A program made the translations under genes and the position numbers. The notes under the pieces were generated by a model that saw only the letters and a program-made list of their open reading frames with translations, had not been told where the DNA came from and made no database searches. Shown one piece after another: positions 1 through 5,473 of a stretch of DNA of 5,473 bases. The DNA lies in the NCBI GenBank assembly GCA_013813825.1, contig JACCRA010000211.1, positions 1 through 5,473 of the forward strand, written 5' to 3'. Within the stretch, counting starts at the first letter, position 1, and every line of letters begins with the position of its first letter. Source of the stretch: Pyrinomonadaceae bacterium. Lineage in GTDB: Bacteria > Acidobacteriota > Blastocatellia > Pyrinomonadales > Pyrinomonadaceae.

Positions 1-2147
1 GCCTCTCGGTTGATCCGCCATACCTAGACGCGCTTGGCGGCGGACGCTTCATTCGCCCGCCCGGCCAGTATGATAGTGGTTGGTGGCGGAGAATCCAGAT
101 TACCAACGAGCGCGATCCGGGGACGACGGCCCCGACCGGCGATCTGCGTTTTCTTGTCCTGACGGATCGCGCGCGCGCTGAAGACACGCTGCAATCCACG
201 CAGCGTTCGCTGATCGATAAGTTCGTCAAAGAGTCGGTACATAGTCCCGTCTATGACGAGAAACTGGCCGCCGTTTTGTTCGAGTTGCTGTTTCCGCGAA
301 ACCTCAAAGATCAGTTCCGGATCGAGGCCAACTTGTTGCTCGTTTTGGACCGCGACGCGGCGCAATACCCGTGGGAACTGCTGGCGCAACGCACGCGCGG
401 CGACAGCCCCGAATGCCTCGCGTTGCGGATGGGACTGCTTCGCCAGTTCGCGACCGGCGACTTCGACAAAGCCCCGCTCCTCTCGCGTGACCGCGCCGCG
501 CTTGTCGTCGGCGTCACCGCGCGCGTCGAAACTACCGAAGGCGTCTTCCCCGAACTGCCCGAAGTCCGCCGGGAAGTCGCGGACATCGCCGGGATGATCA
601 AAGGCGCGGGCTACCCCACCGTCACGCTCCTCGACGCGGACAACCGGAATGTCTTCTACGAATTGCTGACCACCGAATACCGCATCCTGCACCTCGCCGG
701 GCACGGCGTTTACGACGCTTTCAACCCTGACCGGAGCGGCATGGTGCTCGGCAAAGATGTGTTCGTCACAACGAAGGAACTGCGAAGCCTGAACACCGTC
801 CCCGAACTGGCTTTCATTAACTGCTGTTACCTCGCGCAGATCGACAACGAGCGCCGGTTGACCAATGATCTGCCGCACCTGCTCGCCGCGAGCATCGCGC
901 AGATTCTGATCGAGAAAGGCGTCAAGGCCGTGGTCGCCGCCGGTTGGGCAGTCGAAGACCATGCGGCGTCCGCCTTCGCCATGGAGTTTTACCAAAAGAT
1001 GCTGGGCGGCACCTCGTTCGGCGAGTCTGTGCGGCACGCCCGCCAGAGCATCGAGAAGCGATTTCCGGGAACCAACACGTGGGGCGCTTACCAATGCTAC
1101 GGCAATCCCGGCTTCGTGCTCGAGCAATTGGAGCAGGCGAAGGGCACGACGGTGGTGAAAAAGACCCGACCCTACTCGCGGCAGGATTATCGTGAATCAC
1201 TGATGACGATTCAGGAGATGGCGCCCGGTTGCACGCCGAAGCGCCGCGTGGAACTCGCCGCACAATTGGAGGACTTAAAGAAATCGCTTCCGTCGCACTG
1301 GCACGATGGCGGCGTGCTCAACGAGTTCGGCCGCGCATGGGCGGCGCTCGGCGATTTTACCCAAGCCATTAAGCTCTATGGCGAGGCTGTCGCGCACGAG
1401 AAAGCCGAAGCCCCGTTTCGGGCCGTCGAACAGTTAGCGAATTTGCTCAGCCGGCAAGCAGACGCGCGGCGGCGCGACGACCACAAAGTTGCGTTGGCGG
1501 AAAATGGCGGGTCGAAGGGATTAGTGGATAGCGGGAAGCCGACTGATGATCCCAAAGAGTTGCTCGAATGGGCTTTGTTGCGCGGGGAGACGGCCGAGCG
1601 ATTGTCGCTTCTCGGCAGCCACTATAAGCGTCTGGCTCTCGCGGCGCGAACCAAACTGGCCCGCGTCAAGAATTTAAAACTGGCGCGGCGGTATTACAAG
1701 GAGGCGGACGCCCTCAACGCCGGCCGCAATGCCCGCAACCACTACCAAATCTTAAATTGGATTGCGTGCGACTACCTGCTCGGGGAGGCCGACATGAAGA
1801 ACAACAAGACGGTGCTCGCTCTCCTCAACGATTGTAAGAAATACGCGGCTGGGCGCGAGCGGCGCGAGTCGGAATTCTGGAACCGCGTCGCCGAGCCTGA
1901 CGCCGATTTGCTCCTGCACCTGATCAACGGCAACCTCGCGACCGAGGAACACAAGCGAAGATTGATCCGGCAGTACAAAAAGGTCATCGGCCCCACTGCT
2001 CACCCGCTGCACATCTCCTCGATCACGGAACAGTGGGACTTCCTGATCGACATCCTTAGTTCGCAAAAGGGCAATGAGGAGACCGTGAAGGCTCTCGAAG
2101 AAATTCGCGACCAGATCAAAAAAATCAAACGGCGAAAGGACGATTAG
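1..2147 (+). CDS. CHAT-domain (caspase/separase-like) cysteine protease with TPR-like C-terminus, 5'-truncated by the window edge
   Basis: The reading frame is open from base 3 to the TAG at 2145-2147, giving 714 visible residues. The TTG at 276 is an internal leucine: the upstream frame has no stop and encodes protein-like sequence (GWWRRIQIT, GDLRFLVLTDRARAE). Residues below count from base 3. About 105-160 (LLLVLD, YPWELL) is the conserved lead-in typical of this family. About 165-375 is the CHAT protease fold, with HLAGHG (probable catalytic His234, codon 702-704) and FINCC (probable catalytic Cys275, codon 825-827, the second of two cysteines), then AVVAAGWAV, FGESVR and NTWGAYQCYGNPGF. 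About 439-486 (FGRAWAALGDFTQAIKLYGE) looks like a tetratricopeptide hairpin. About 527-596 is more alpha-helical repeat-like sequence, and the end is lysine-rich. No signal peptide or membrane segment is seen. Known CHAT proteins are peptidases, some of them defence or cell-death effectors. The substrate and the role in this organism are unknown. It converges with the zinc-ribbon gene. Confidence 0.88.
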   Translation, partial: LSVDPPYLDALGGGRFIRPPGQYDSGWWRRIQITNERDPGTTAPTGDLRFLVLTDRARAEDTLQSTQRSLIDKFVKESVHSPVYDEKLAAVLFELLFPRNLKDQFRIEANLLLVLDRDAAQYPWELLAQRTRGDSPECLALRMGLLRQFATGDFDKAPLLSRDRAALVVGVTARVETTEGVFPELPEVRREVADIAGMIKGAGYPTVTLLDADNRNVFYELLTTEYRILHLAGHGVYDAFNPDRSGMVLGKDVFVTTKELRSLNTVPELAFINCCYLAQIDNERRLTNDLPHLLAASIAQILIEKGVKAVVAAGWAVEDHAASAFAMEFYQKMLGGTSFGESVRHARQSIEKRFPGTNTWGAYQCYGNPGFVLEQLEQAKGTTVVKKTRPYSRQDYRESLMTIQEMAPGCTPKRRVELAAQLEDLKKSLPSHWHDGGVLNEFGRAWAALGDFTQAIKLYGEAVAHEKAEAPFRAVEQLANLLSRQADARRRDDHKVALAENGGSKGLVDSGKPTDDPKELLEWALLRGETAERLSLLGSHYKRLALAARTKLARVKNLKLARRYYKEADALNAGRNARNHYQILNWIACDYLLGEADMKNNKTVLALLNDCKKYAAGRERRESEFWNRVAEPDADLLLHLINGNLATEEHKRRLIRQYKKVIGPTAHPLHISSITEQWDFLIDILSSQKGNEETVKALEEIRDQIKKIKRRKDD

Positions 2148-2211
2148 CCTTGCGCCGCGACTCAACTAAAACTGGTCCCTTTAGCGCCAAACGACGCTCT
2201 GGCGGCCGTCA

Positions 2212-2232
2212 GCCGGTCCGGCACGGACCGGC
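2212..2232. terminator. Perfect 9-bp hairpin between convergent genes, possible bidirectional terminator
   Basis: The arms GCCGGTCCG (2212-2220) and CGGACCGGC (2224-2232) are exact reverse complements around a 3-nt loop, GCA. The hairpin lies 64 nt past the CHAT stop and 5 nt past the zinc-ribbon stop, where a shared terminator is expected. The U-tract is poor: on the + strand five T's come only 11 nt after the stem (2244-2248), and on the - strand there is none. A Rho-dependent end, or a structure that protects mRNA 3' ends, is equally possible. Confidence 0.42.
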
Positions 2233-2237
2233 GCGTC

Positions 2238-2804
2238 TCAAACTTTTTCAGGCGGGAGTTGGTCGAGCAATTTAGTCGTGTGCTCCGTAACGCTGGAAGG
2301 CGGGGCCAGTTCGGATGTTTCCGGGCGTTGCTGCCACGTGTTGACTGGGATGCTCTGTCGTGGCGGGAGCGCCGGCTGTTGCGCCGAAGACGGTGCGCCG
2401 ACCTGCCCGTAAGGTGGGACATAGGCGGCGGGGACATGCGTCGTCGGCGCGCCCATGCCCCGCACGTTCGACTCAAACAGGAGCGCGTACAGCATTCGCA
2501 GGAAGCCGCCGACCGCGCATAGGACGCCGAATAGCGGGATCAGTTCCTCGGGGAAGCCGAGTCCCTCGACTAGCAGAAAGATCACGAAGGGAACCACCAG
2601 CGCCGTACTGAGCATCAGGAACAGGCCCTGCCGGACACCGCGCTGGCGCGGCGACAAAGCCGCGCCCGGCAGCGGCGGCGGCGCGGCGGGGAACGCCCCG
2701 CCCTGCGCCACGACCGCTGAAACCACGCTCAACGGTAAGCCGCACCGCGAACAGAAACGCACTTCACCGGGCGCTTGTTGCTGACCACATTGCGGGCAGT
2801 GCAT
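2238..2804 (-). CDS. Zinc-ribbon protein with two transmembrane helices and a proline-rich tail, function unknown
   Basis: This encodes 188 residues. Cys3-x2-Cys6 and Cys18-x2-Cys21 form a double-CxxC zinc ribbon at the very N-terminus. A proline/alanine-rich linker (about 37-52) follows, then two hydrophobic segments, about 60-79 and 88-110, separated by a short acidic loop (FPEE). The last ~75 residues are proline- and glutamine-rich and look disordered, ending in SVTEHTTKLLDQLPPEKV. The ATG at 2804 is preferred over a TTG at 2852 because a strong GGAGGT lies 9 nt upstream and translation from 2804 begins directly with the zinc ribbon. Small zinc-ribbon membrane proteins of this layout are, as I recall, frequent in Acidobacteriota, with no fixed role. 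Both termini are predicted on the same side, probably cytoplasmic for zinc binding (inference). It follows osmC by 96 bp on the same strand and converges with the CHAT gene. Confidence 0.82.
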   Translation of the reverse strand: MHCPQCGQQQAPGEVRFCSRCGLPLSVVSAVVAQGGAFPAAPPPLPGAALSPRQRGVRQGLFLMLSTALVVPFVIFLLVEGLGFPEELIPLFGVLCAVGGFLRMLYALLFESNVRGMGAPTTHVPAAYVPPYGQVGAPSSAQQPALPPRQSIPVNTWQQRPETSELAPPSSVTEHTTKLLDQLPPEKV

Positions 2805-2813
2805 CTTGTTTAC

Positions 2814-2819
2814 ACCTCC
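2814..2819 (-). promoter_or_regulatory. Ribosome binding site of the zinc-ribbon gene
   Basis: On the - strand this reads GGAGGT, a near-perfect Shine-Dalgarno sequence, 9 nt before the ATG at 2804-2802. It decides the start in favour of that ATG over the upstream in-frame TTG at 2852. Confidence 0.75.
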
Positions 2820-2826
2820 AAGAGCA

Positions 2827-2847
2827 GCGACAAGCGACGAGCCGCAA
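2827..2847. repeat. Three imperfect tandem heptamers upstream of the zinc-ribbon gene
   Basis: On the + strand the units are GCGACAA, GCGACGA and GCCGCAA, followed by GACAAG. They lie in the 96-bp spacer between osmC and the zinc-ribbon gene, just upstream of the latter's ribosome binding site. They may be a decayed short repeat or chance, and no function can be read from them. Confidence 0.3.
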
Positions 2848-2888
2848 GACAAGTCTCCCTGTTTTTAACGGTCACTGGTTACTCGCCG

Positions 2889-2911
2889 CTGTAGTTCTCG
2901 TCACTGTAGTT
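2889..2911. repeat. 8-bp direct repeat across the osmC stop codon
   Basis: CTGTAGTT occurs at 2889-2896 and again at 2904-2911, spaced 15 nt apart, with related GTCACTG words nearby (2871-2877, 2900-2906). The second copy lies inside the last codons of osmC. It may be part of a degenerate interspersed repeat, though its length is short enough for chance. Confidence 0.25.
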
Positions 2912-3323
2912 TCGCCGTCATCGTGATCTCCGCTTTCAGGAGGCGAGAGATGGGGCAGCCGGCTTTGGCGTTGTTGGCGGCGGTGTCGAAGGCTTCCGGC
3001 GTCGCGTTGGGGACGCGAGCCGTCACGTCTAAGTGGCTGGCGGTGACGGTGAAGCCAGCGTCGGTCTTTTCCATCGTGATGGTCGCCGTCGTCTCGATGC
3101 TCTCGGCGGTCAGCCCAGTGTTTGCCAGTTGGCCGGAAAGCGCCATCGAGAAACAGCCCGCGTGCGCCGCCGCGATCAACTCTTCTGGATTGGTCCCCGC
3201 CCCTTCCTCGAAGCGAGTGCTAAACGAGTATTGCGTGTCGCTAAGAACTCCGCTGTCGGTCGAAATTCTTCCTTTGCCATCCTTGAGGCCGCCCTGCCAG
3301 ACGGCCGATGCTTTACGTTTCAT
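2901..3323 (-). CDS. osmC: OsmC-family organic hydroperoxide reductase (thiol peroxidase)
   Basis: The protein is 140 residues, the normal length for this family, and remains similar to E. coli OsmC along its whole length as I recall that sequence (STxSGVL, TRFE, GTNPEELIAAAHAGCFSMAL, DAGFT, AKAGCPISRLLKAEITM). The two redox cysteines are present: Cys57 in AHAGCFSM (peroxidatic) and Cys123 in AGCPIS (resolving). Arg37 and the Glu47/Glu48 pair, which in the family help activate the peroxidatic thiol, are also there. Family members work as homodimers in the cytoplasm and reduce organic hydroperoxides at the expense of thiol donors. The start is the ATG at 3323, with AGGAG (3334-3330) 6 nt upstream. 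It lies 69 bp after the gpmI stop on the same strand, so it may be co-transcribed or have a weak promoter of its own; I see no convincing -35/-10 pair. The assignment to OsmC rather than Ohr rests on the GTNPEEL and AKAGCP motifs. Confidence 0.93.
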   Translation of the reverse strand: MKRKASAVWQGGLKDGKGRISTDSGVLSDTQYSFSTRFEEGAGTNPEELIAAAHAGCFSMALSGQLANTGLTAESIETTATITMEKTDAGFTVTASHLDVTARVPNATPEAFDTAANNAKAGCPISRLLKAEITMTAKLQ

Positions 3324-3392
3324 GCCTCTCTCCTCTTTGTGATCAAGTTGCTTGCAAAAAGTCTATTGAAAGTTTCCCCGTCAGACGCGGCC

Positions 3393-4943
3393 TCAAGCCG
3401 TCTCGCGCAGATCGCGTCCGGTCATTTCGGACGGCTGCTCTAGCCCAAGCAAGCCGAGCAGCGTCGGCGCGACATCTTCGAGCGCGCCGCCCTCGCGCAG
3501 ACGCGCCCCCCGGTACGCTTCGTCCACGAGGTGGAAGGGGACCAAGTTCGTCGTGTGCGCGGTGTGCGGCTGCCCCGTCCGGGGATCGACCATCTGTTCG
3601 CAGTTGCCGTGATCGGCGGTGATCAGAGCGCGCCCGCGCCGCGTTCGGAGCGCCTTCGTGATCCACCCCAGACAGGTATCGACGTGCTGCACGGCCTCGA
3701 TGGTTTTGGCGAGATTGCCGGTGTGGCCGACCATGTCGGGGTTGGCGAAGTTGATGATGAACACGTCGGTCTCGTCCTCGTCAATCGCCCGCAAGATTTT
3801 GTCCGTTACGAGGAAGGCCGACATTTCGGGCGCCAGGTCGTAAGTCGCGACCTTCGGCGAGGGGACCAACAGTCGCCGCTCGTGCGGGTATTCCTTCTCC
3901 GTGCCGCCGTTGAAGAAGTAAGTGACGTGCGCGTATTTCTCCGTCTCGGCCATGCGGTAGTTGCGGACGCCGACCGTGGCGAAAACGTCGGCGAGGATGT
4001 TGCGCGGCTGCGGCGGCGGAAAGGCGATGGGCAGAGGATATGTCTTGTCGTACTGCGCGAAACAAACAAAATCGATCTCCAGCCGCCGCCCGGTTTCGAA
4101 ATCACTGAAACCGGGAACGGCGAGCGCGGCGGTGATCTGTCGGGCGCGGTCGGCGCGGAAGTTGAAGAAGATGATGGAGTCCTTGTCTTCAATCGTCGCG
4201 ACCGGCTCGCCGGTCTCGCGCGTGACGACGACGGGTTCGAGGAATTCATCCGTGATGCCGTGCTCGTAAGAGCGTTTGATCGCCGCGACCGGATCGATGG
4301 CGCGCTCGCCTTCGGCATTGACGAGCAAGCGGTAAGCGCGCTCGGTGCGCTCCCAACGCCGGTCGCGATCCATCGCATAGTAGCGTCCGACGACCGAAGC
4401 GATGCGGCCACAACCGATCTCAGAGCACTTGACCTGCAACGCTTCGACGTAGCCGTAAGCCGACATCGGCGGCGTGTCGCGGCCGTCGAGAAAGGCGTGG
4501 AGATAGACTCTTTGCAGCCCGCGCTCTTTCGCCATCCGCAGCAGCGCGTAGAGATGCTCTTGCGACGAGTGAACCAATCCGTCCGAGAGCAGCCCCATGA
4601 AATGCAGCGCGCCGCCGCGCCGGAGCGCGTTGTCCATCGCGGTCGTCAGCGCCTCGTTCCGGGTCATCTCGCCGCTGTTCATCGCGTAGTTGATGTTTTC
4701 GACATCGGTGCGGACGATGCGCCCCGCGCCCATGCACAAATGTCCGACGTTCGAGTTGCCCATCACGCCCGCCGGCAGCCCGACGCACTCGCCCGAAGCC
4801 TGAATCAGCGTGTGCGGATATTTCTCGCGCAACTCGTCGTAAAACGGCATCGACGCTAACTCCACCGCGTTGCCCTCGCGCTCCGGGCTATAGCCGAAGC
4901 CATCCAGAATAATCAGCGCCGTCGGCCCCTGTTTCTCAATCAA
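3393..4943 (-). CDS. gpmI: 2,3-bisphosphoglycerate-independent phosphoglycerate mutase
   Basis: This enzyme interconverts 3- and 2-phosphoglycerate in glycolysis and gluconeogenesis through a phosphoserine intermediate, with two bound metal ions, usually Mn2+. From the chosen start the protein is 516 residues, typical of the family. All expected active-site residues are visible: Asp14 (ILDGFG), catalytic Ser64 (MGNSNVGH, codon 4754-4752), Asp403 and His407 (NPDMVGHTG), Asp444-His445 (TADHGN) and His463 (HTAHT). Substrate-binding motifs [32 protein letters not shown] and [14 protein letters not shown] [10 protein letters not shown] are also present. These numbers match the Geobacillus enzyme almost position for position. 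The start is a TTG at 4943, chosen because GGGAGAGAG lies just upstream; an earlier in-frame TTG at 4973 would add ten residues but has no ribosome binding site. It lies downstream of enolase, the next glycolytic step, across a 294-bp spacer, and precedes osmC by 69 bp. Confidence 0.96.
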   Translation of the reverse strand: MIEKQGPTALIILDGFGYSPEREGNAVELASMPFYDELREKYPHTLIQASGECVGLPAGVMGNSNVGHLCMGAGRIVRTDVENINYAMNSGEMTRNEALTTAMDNALRRGGALHFMGLLSDGLVHSSQEHLYALLRMAKERGLQRVYLHAFLDGRDTPPMSAYGYVEALQVKCSEIGCGRIASVVGRYYAMDRDRRWERTERAYRLLVNAEGERAIDPVAAIKRSYEHGITDEFLEPVVVTRETGEPVATIEDKDSIIFFNFRADRARQITAALAVPGFSDFETGRRLEIDFVCFAQYDKTYPLPIAFPPPQPRNILADVFATVGVRNYRMAETEKYAHVTYFFNGGTEKEYPHERRLLVPSPKVATYDLAPEMSAFLVTDKILRAIDEDETDVFIINFANPDMVGHTGNLAKTIEAVQHVDTCLGWITKALRTRRGRALITADHGNCEQMVDPRTGQPHTAHTTNLVPFHLVDEAYRGARLREGGALEDVAPTLLGLLGLEQPSEMTGRDLRETA

Positions 4944-4948
4944 AGTTG

Positions 4949-4957
4949 CTCTCTCCC
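4949..4957 (-). promoter_or_regulatory. Ribosome binding site deciding the gpmI TTG start
   Basis: On the - strand GGGAGAGAG is followed by 5 nt (CAACT) and then the TTG at 4943-4941. The GGAG core sits about 9-10 nt from the start codon. Using the TTG at 4973 instead would place this purine tract inside the gene. Confidence 0.65.
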
Positions 4958-4988
4958 AATGTGATTTTCGCAACGGATAACACAGGGC

Positions 4989-5016
4989 AAAATAGATGGC
5001 GAAAACCCAATCTCAA
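4989..5016 (-). promoter_or_regulatory. Possible sigma70-like promoter for gpmI
   Basis: On the - strand TTGAGA (5016-5011) is followed by 16 nt and TATTTT (4994-4989), moderately close to TTGACA/TATAAT. It lies about 45 nt upstream of the gpmI start. The -35 hexamer falls within the AT-rich repeat, so the match may be fortuitous. Confidence 0.25.
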
Positions 5017-5043
5017 ATTTCAAATCTGAGATTTCAAATCTGA
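5009..5043. repeat. AT-rich 14-bp-period tandem repeat with dyad symmetry
   Basis: The word ATTTCAAATCTGA occurs twice in exact copies, at 5017-5029 and 5031-5043, with a 14-bp period. AATCTCA (5009-5015) pairs with TGAGATT (5027-5033) across an 11-nt loop, and AGATTT/AAATCT (5029-5034/5036-5041) form a second perfect dyad around one C. Two overlapping hairpins could therefore form as alternatives. The base composition differs sharply from the flanking genes. It resembles short intergenic repeats that I recall from environmental genomes; copy number elsewhere cannot be seen here. Confidence 0.6.
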
Positions 5044-5080
5044 ATCAAAACTTGTGAGATAAGAACAATGAAGAATCATT

Positions 5081-5147
5081 AACCACGAAACGACACGAAA
5101 CAAAACACACGAACTGTTCGTGAATTTTCGTGTGTTTTGGTGTGGTT
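5081..5147. repeat. Large imperfect inverted repeat with CACGAA/TTCGTG core, possible interspersed repeat or terminator
   Basis: AAAACACACGA (5102-5112) pairs perfectly with TCGTGTGTTTT (5128-5138) across 15 nt. A competing inner hairpin pairs CACGAA (5108-5113) with TTCGTG (5117-5122) around CTG, and the outer ends AACCAC (5081-5086) and GTGGTT (5142-5147) are also complementary. The left side carries a 10-bp-period direct repeat of CACGAAA (5084-5090, 5094-5100). It starts about 90 nt past the eno stop, so it could end or stabilise eno transcripts. AACCACGAA-type elements are, as I recall, dispersed in several environmental phyla. Confidence 0.6.
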
Positions 5148-5237
5148 TCATGGAGCGGCTTTTTCCGCCGGTGTTCTCATCTTGCGCGTTCCGATTGAGA
5201 CTAAAATTTTTTACCCGTTGAGTCCTGTGAACAGTTT

Positions 5238-5473
<236 letters not shown>

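Larger units (their letters stand above)
4944..5237. other. AT-rich non-coding spacer between eno and gpmI
   Basis: No credible gene is present. An open frame crossing 5137-5319 on the + strand overlaps the enolase end in antisense and has no family signature. The spacer contains the gpmI ribosome binding site, a possible promoter, the AT-rich repeat at 5009-5043 and the larger inverted repeat at 5081-5147. The remaining stretch 5148-5237 shows only short A/T runs and a weak 4-bp dyad (CTGTTCACAG, 5225-5234 on the + strand reading), with no clear U-tract terminator for eno. Confidence 0.7.

Noticed and set aside
276..278. TTG at 276 as the start of the CHAT gene
   Set aside because: The same frame is open back to base 3 and encodes conserved family sequence (RRIQIT, LVLTDRARAE), so this TTG is an internal leucine and the gene begins outside the window.
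24..1127. Long open frame (367 codons) on the - strand opposite the CHAT gene
   Set aside because: It lies wholly antisense to a well-supported protease frame, has no recognisable family motif, and is explained by GC-rich codon bias leaving the opposite strand open.
2889..2911. CTGTAGTT direct repeat as a mobile-element target duplication
   Set aside because: Only 7 nt lie between the copies and one copy is inside osmC coding sequence, so no element is bracketed; chance or a degenerate repeat is likelier.
3531..4859. Long open frame (442 codons) on the + strand opposite gpmI
   Set aside because: It is an antisense shadow of gpmI. Its Arg/Asp/Val-rich composition and lack of motifs are typical of reverse-strand readings of GC-rich genes.
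5081..5147. CRISPR array or tRNA in the repeat-bearing spacer
   Set aside because: There are no regularly spaced identical repeats with unique spacers, and no cloverleaf or T-loop (GGTTCGAATC-like) sequence.

Overview
The window looks like chromosomal DNA from a GC-rich environmental bacterium. Coding regions are GC-rich with strong G/C bias at third positions, while the eno-gpmI spacer (about 4944-5237) is clearly AT-rich. Acidobacteriota (Blastocatellia-like) is my best guess. It rests on a small zinc-ribbon/two-TM/proline-rich protein with a VTEHTT-type tail, a large CHAT-protease gene, and short interspersed repeats. This comes from remembered family patterns, not a search. Other environmental phyla such as Verrucomicrobiota are not excluded.

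Layout. On the + strand, 1-2147 is the 3' part of a CHAT-domain (caspase/separase-like) cysteine protease gene whose beginning lies left of the window. All other genes are on the - strand and, in transcription order, are: the 3' end of enolase (eno, 5473-5238), gpmI (4943-3393, TTG start), an OsmC-type peroxiredoxin (3323-2901), and a zinc-ribbon membrane protein (2804-2238). The CHAT gene and the zinc-ribbon gene converge on a 90-bp gap holding a perfect 9-bp hairpin. The eno-gpmI spacer holds two repeat structures: a 14-bp-period AT-rich repeat with dyad symmetry, and a larger CACGAA/TTCGTG inverted repeat.

How the genes relate. Enolase and phosphoglycerate mutase catalyse consecutive steps of lower glycolysis (3-phosphoglycerate to 2-phosphoglycerate to phosphoenolpyruvate), so their adjacency makes sense, though the 294-bp repeat-bearing gap suggests separate or modulated transcription. 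OsmC detoxifies organic hydroperoxides and sits 69 bp behind gpmI. The zinc-ribbon protein has no assigned role. The CHAT protease is the only gene that might belong to a less-described system. It has an intact His/Cys pair and a helical TPR-like C-terminus, but its N-terminal part and upstream neighbours are outside the window and no partner (gasdermin, CRISPR locus, other effector) is visible here. I see no RNA gene, CRISPR array, insertion sequence or origin.
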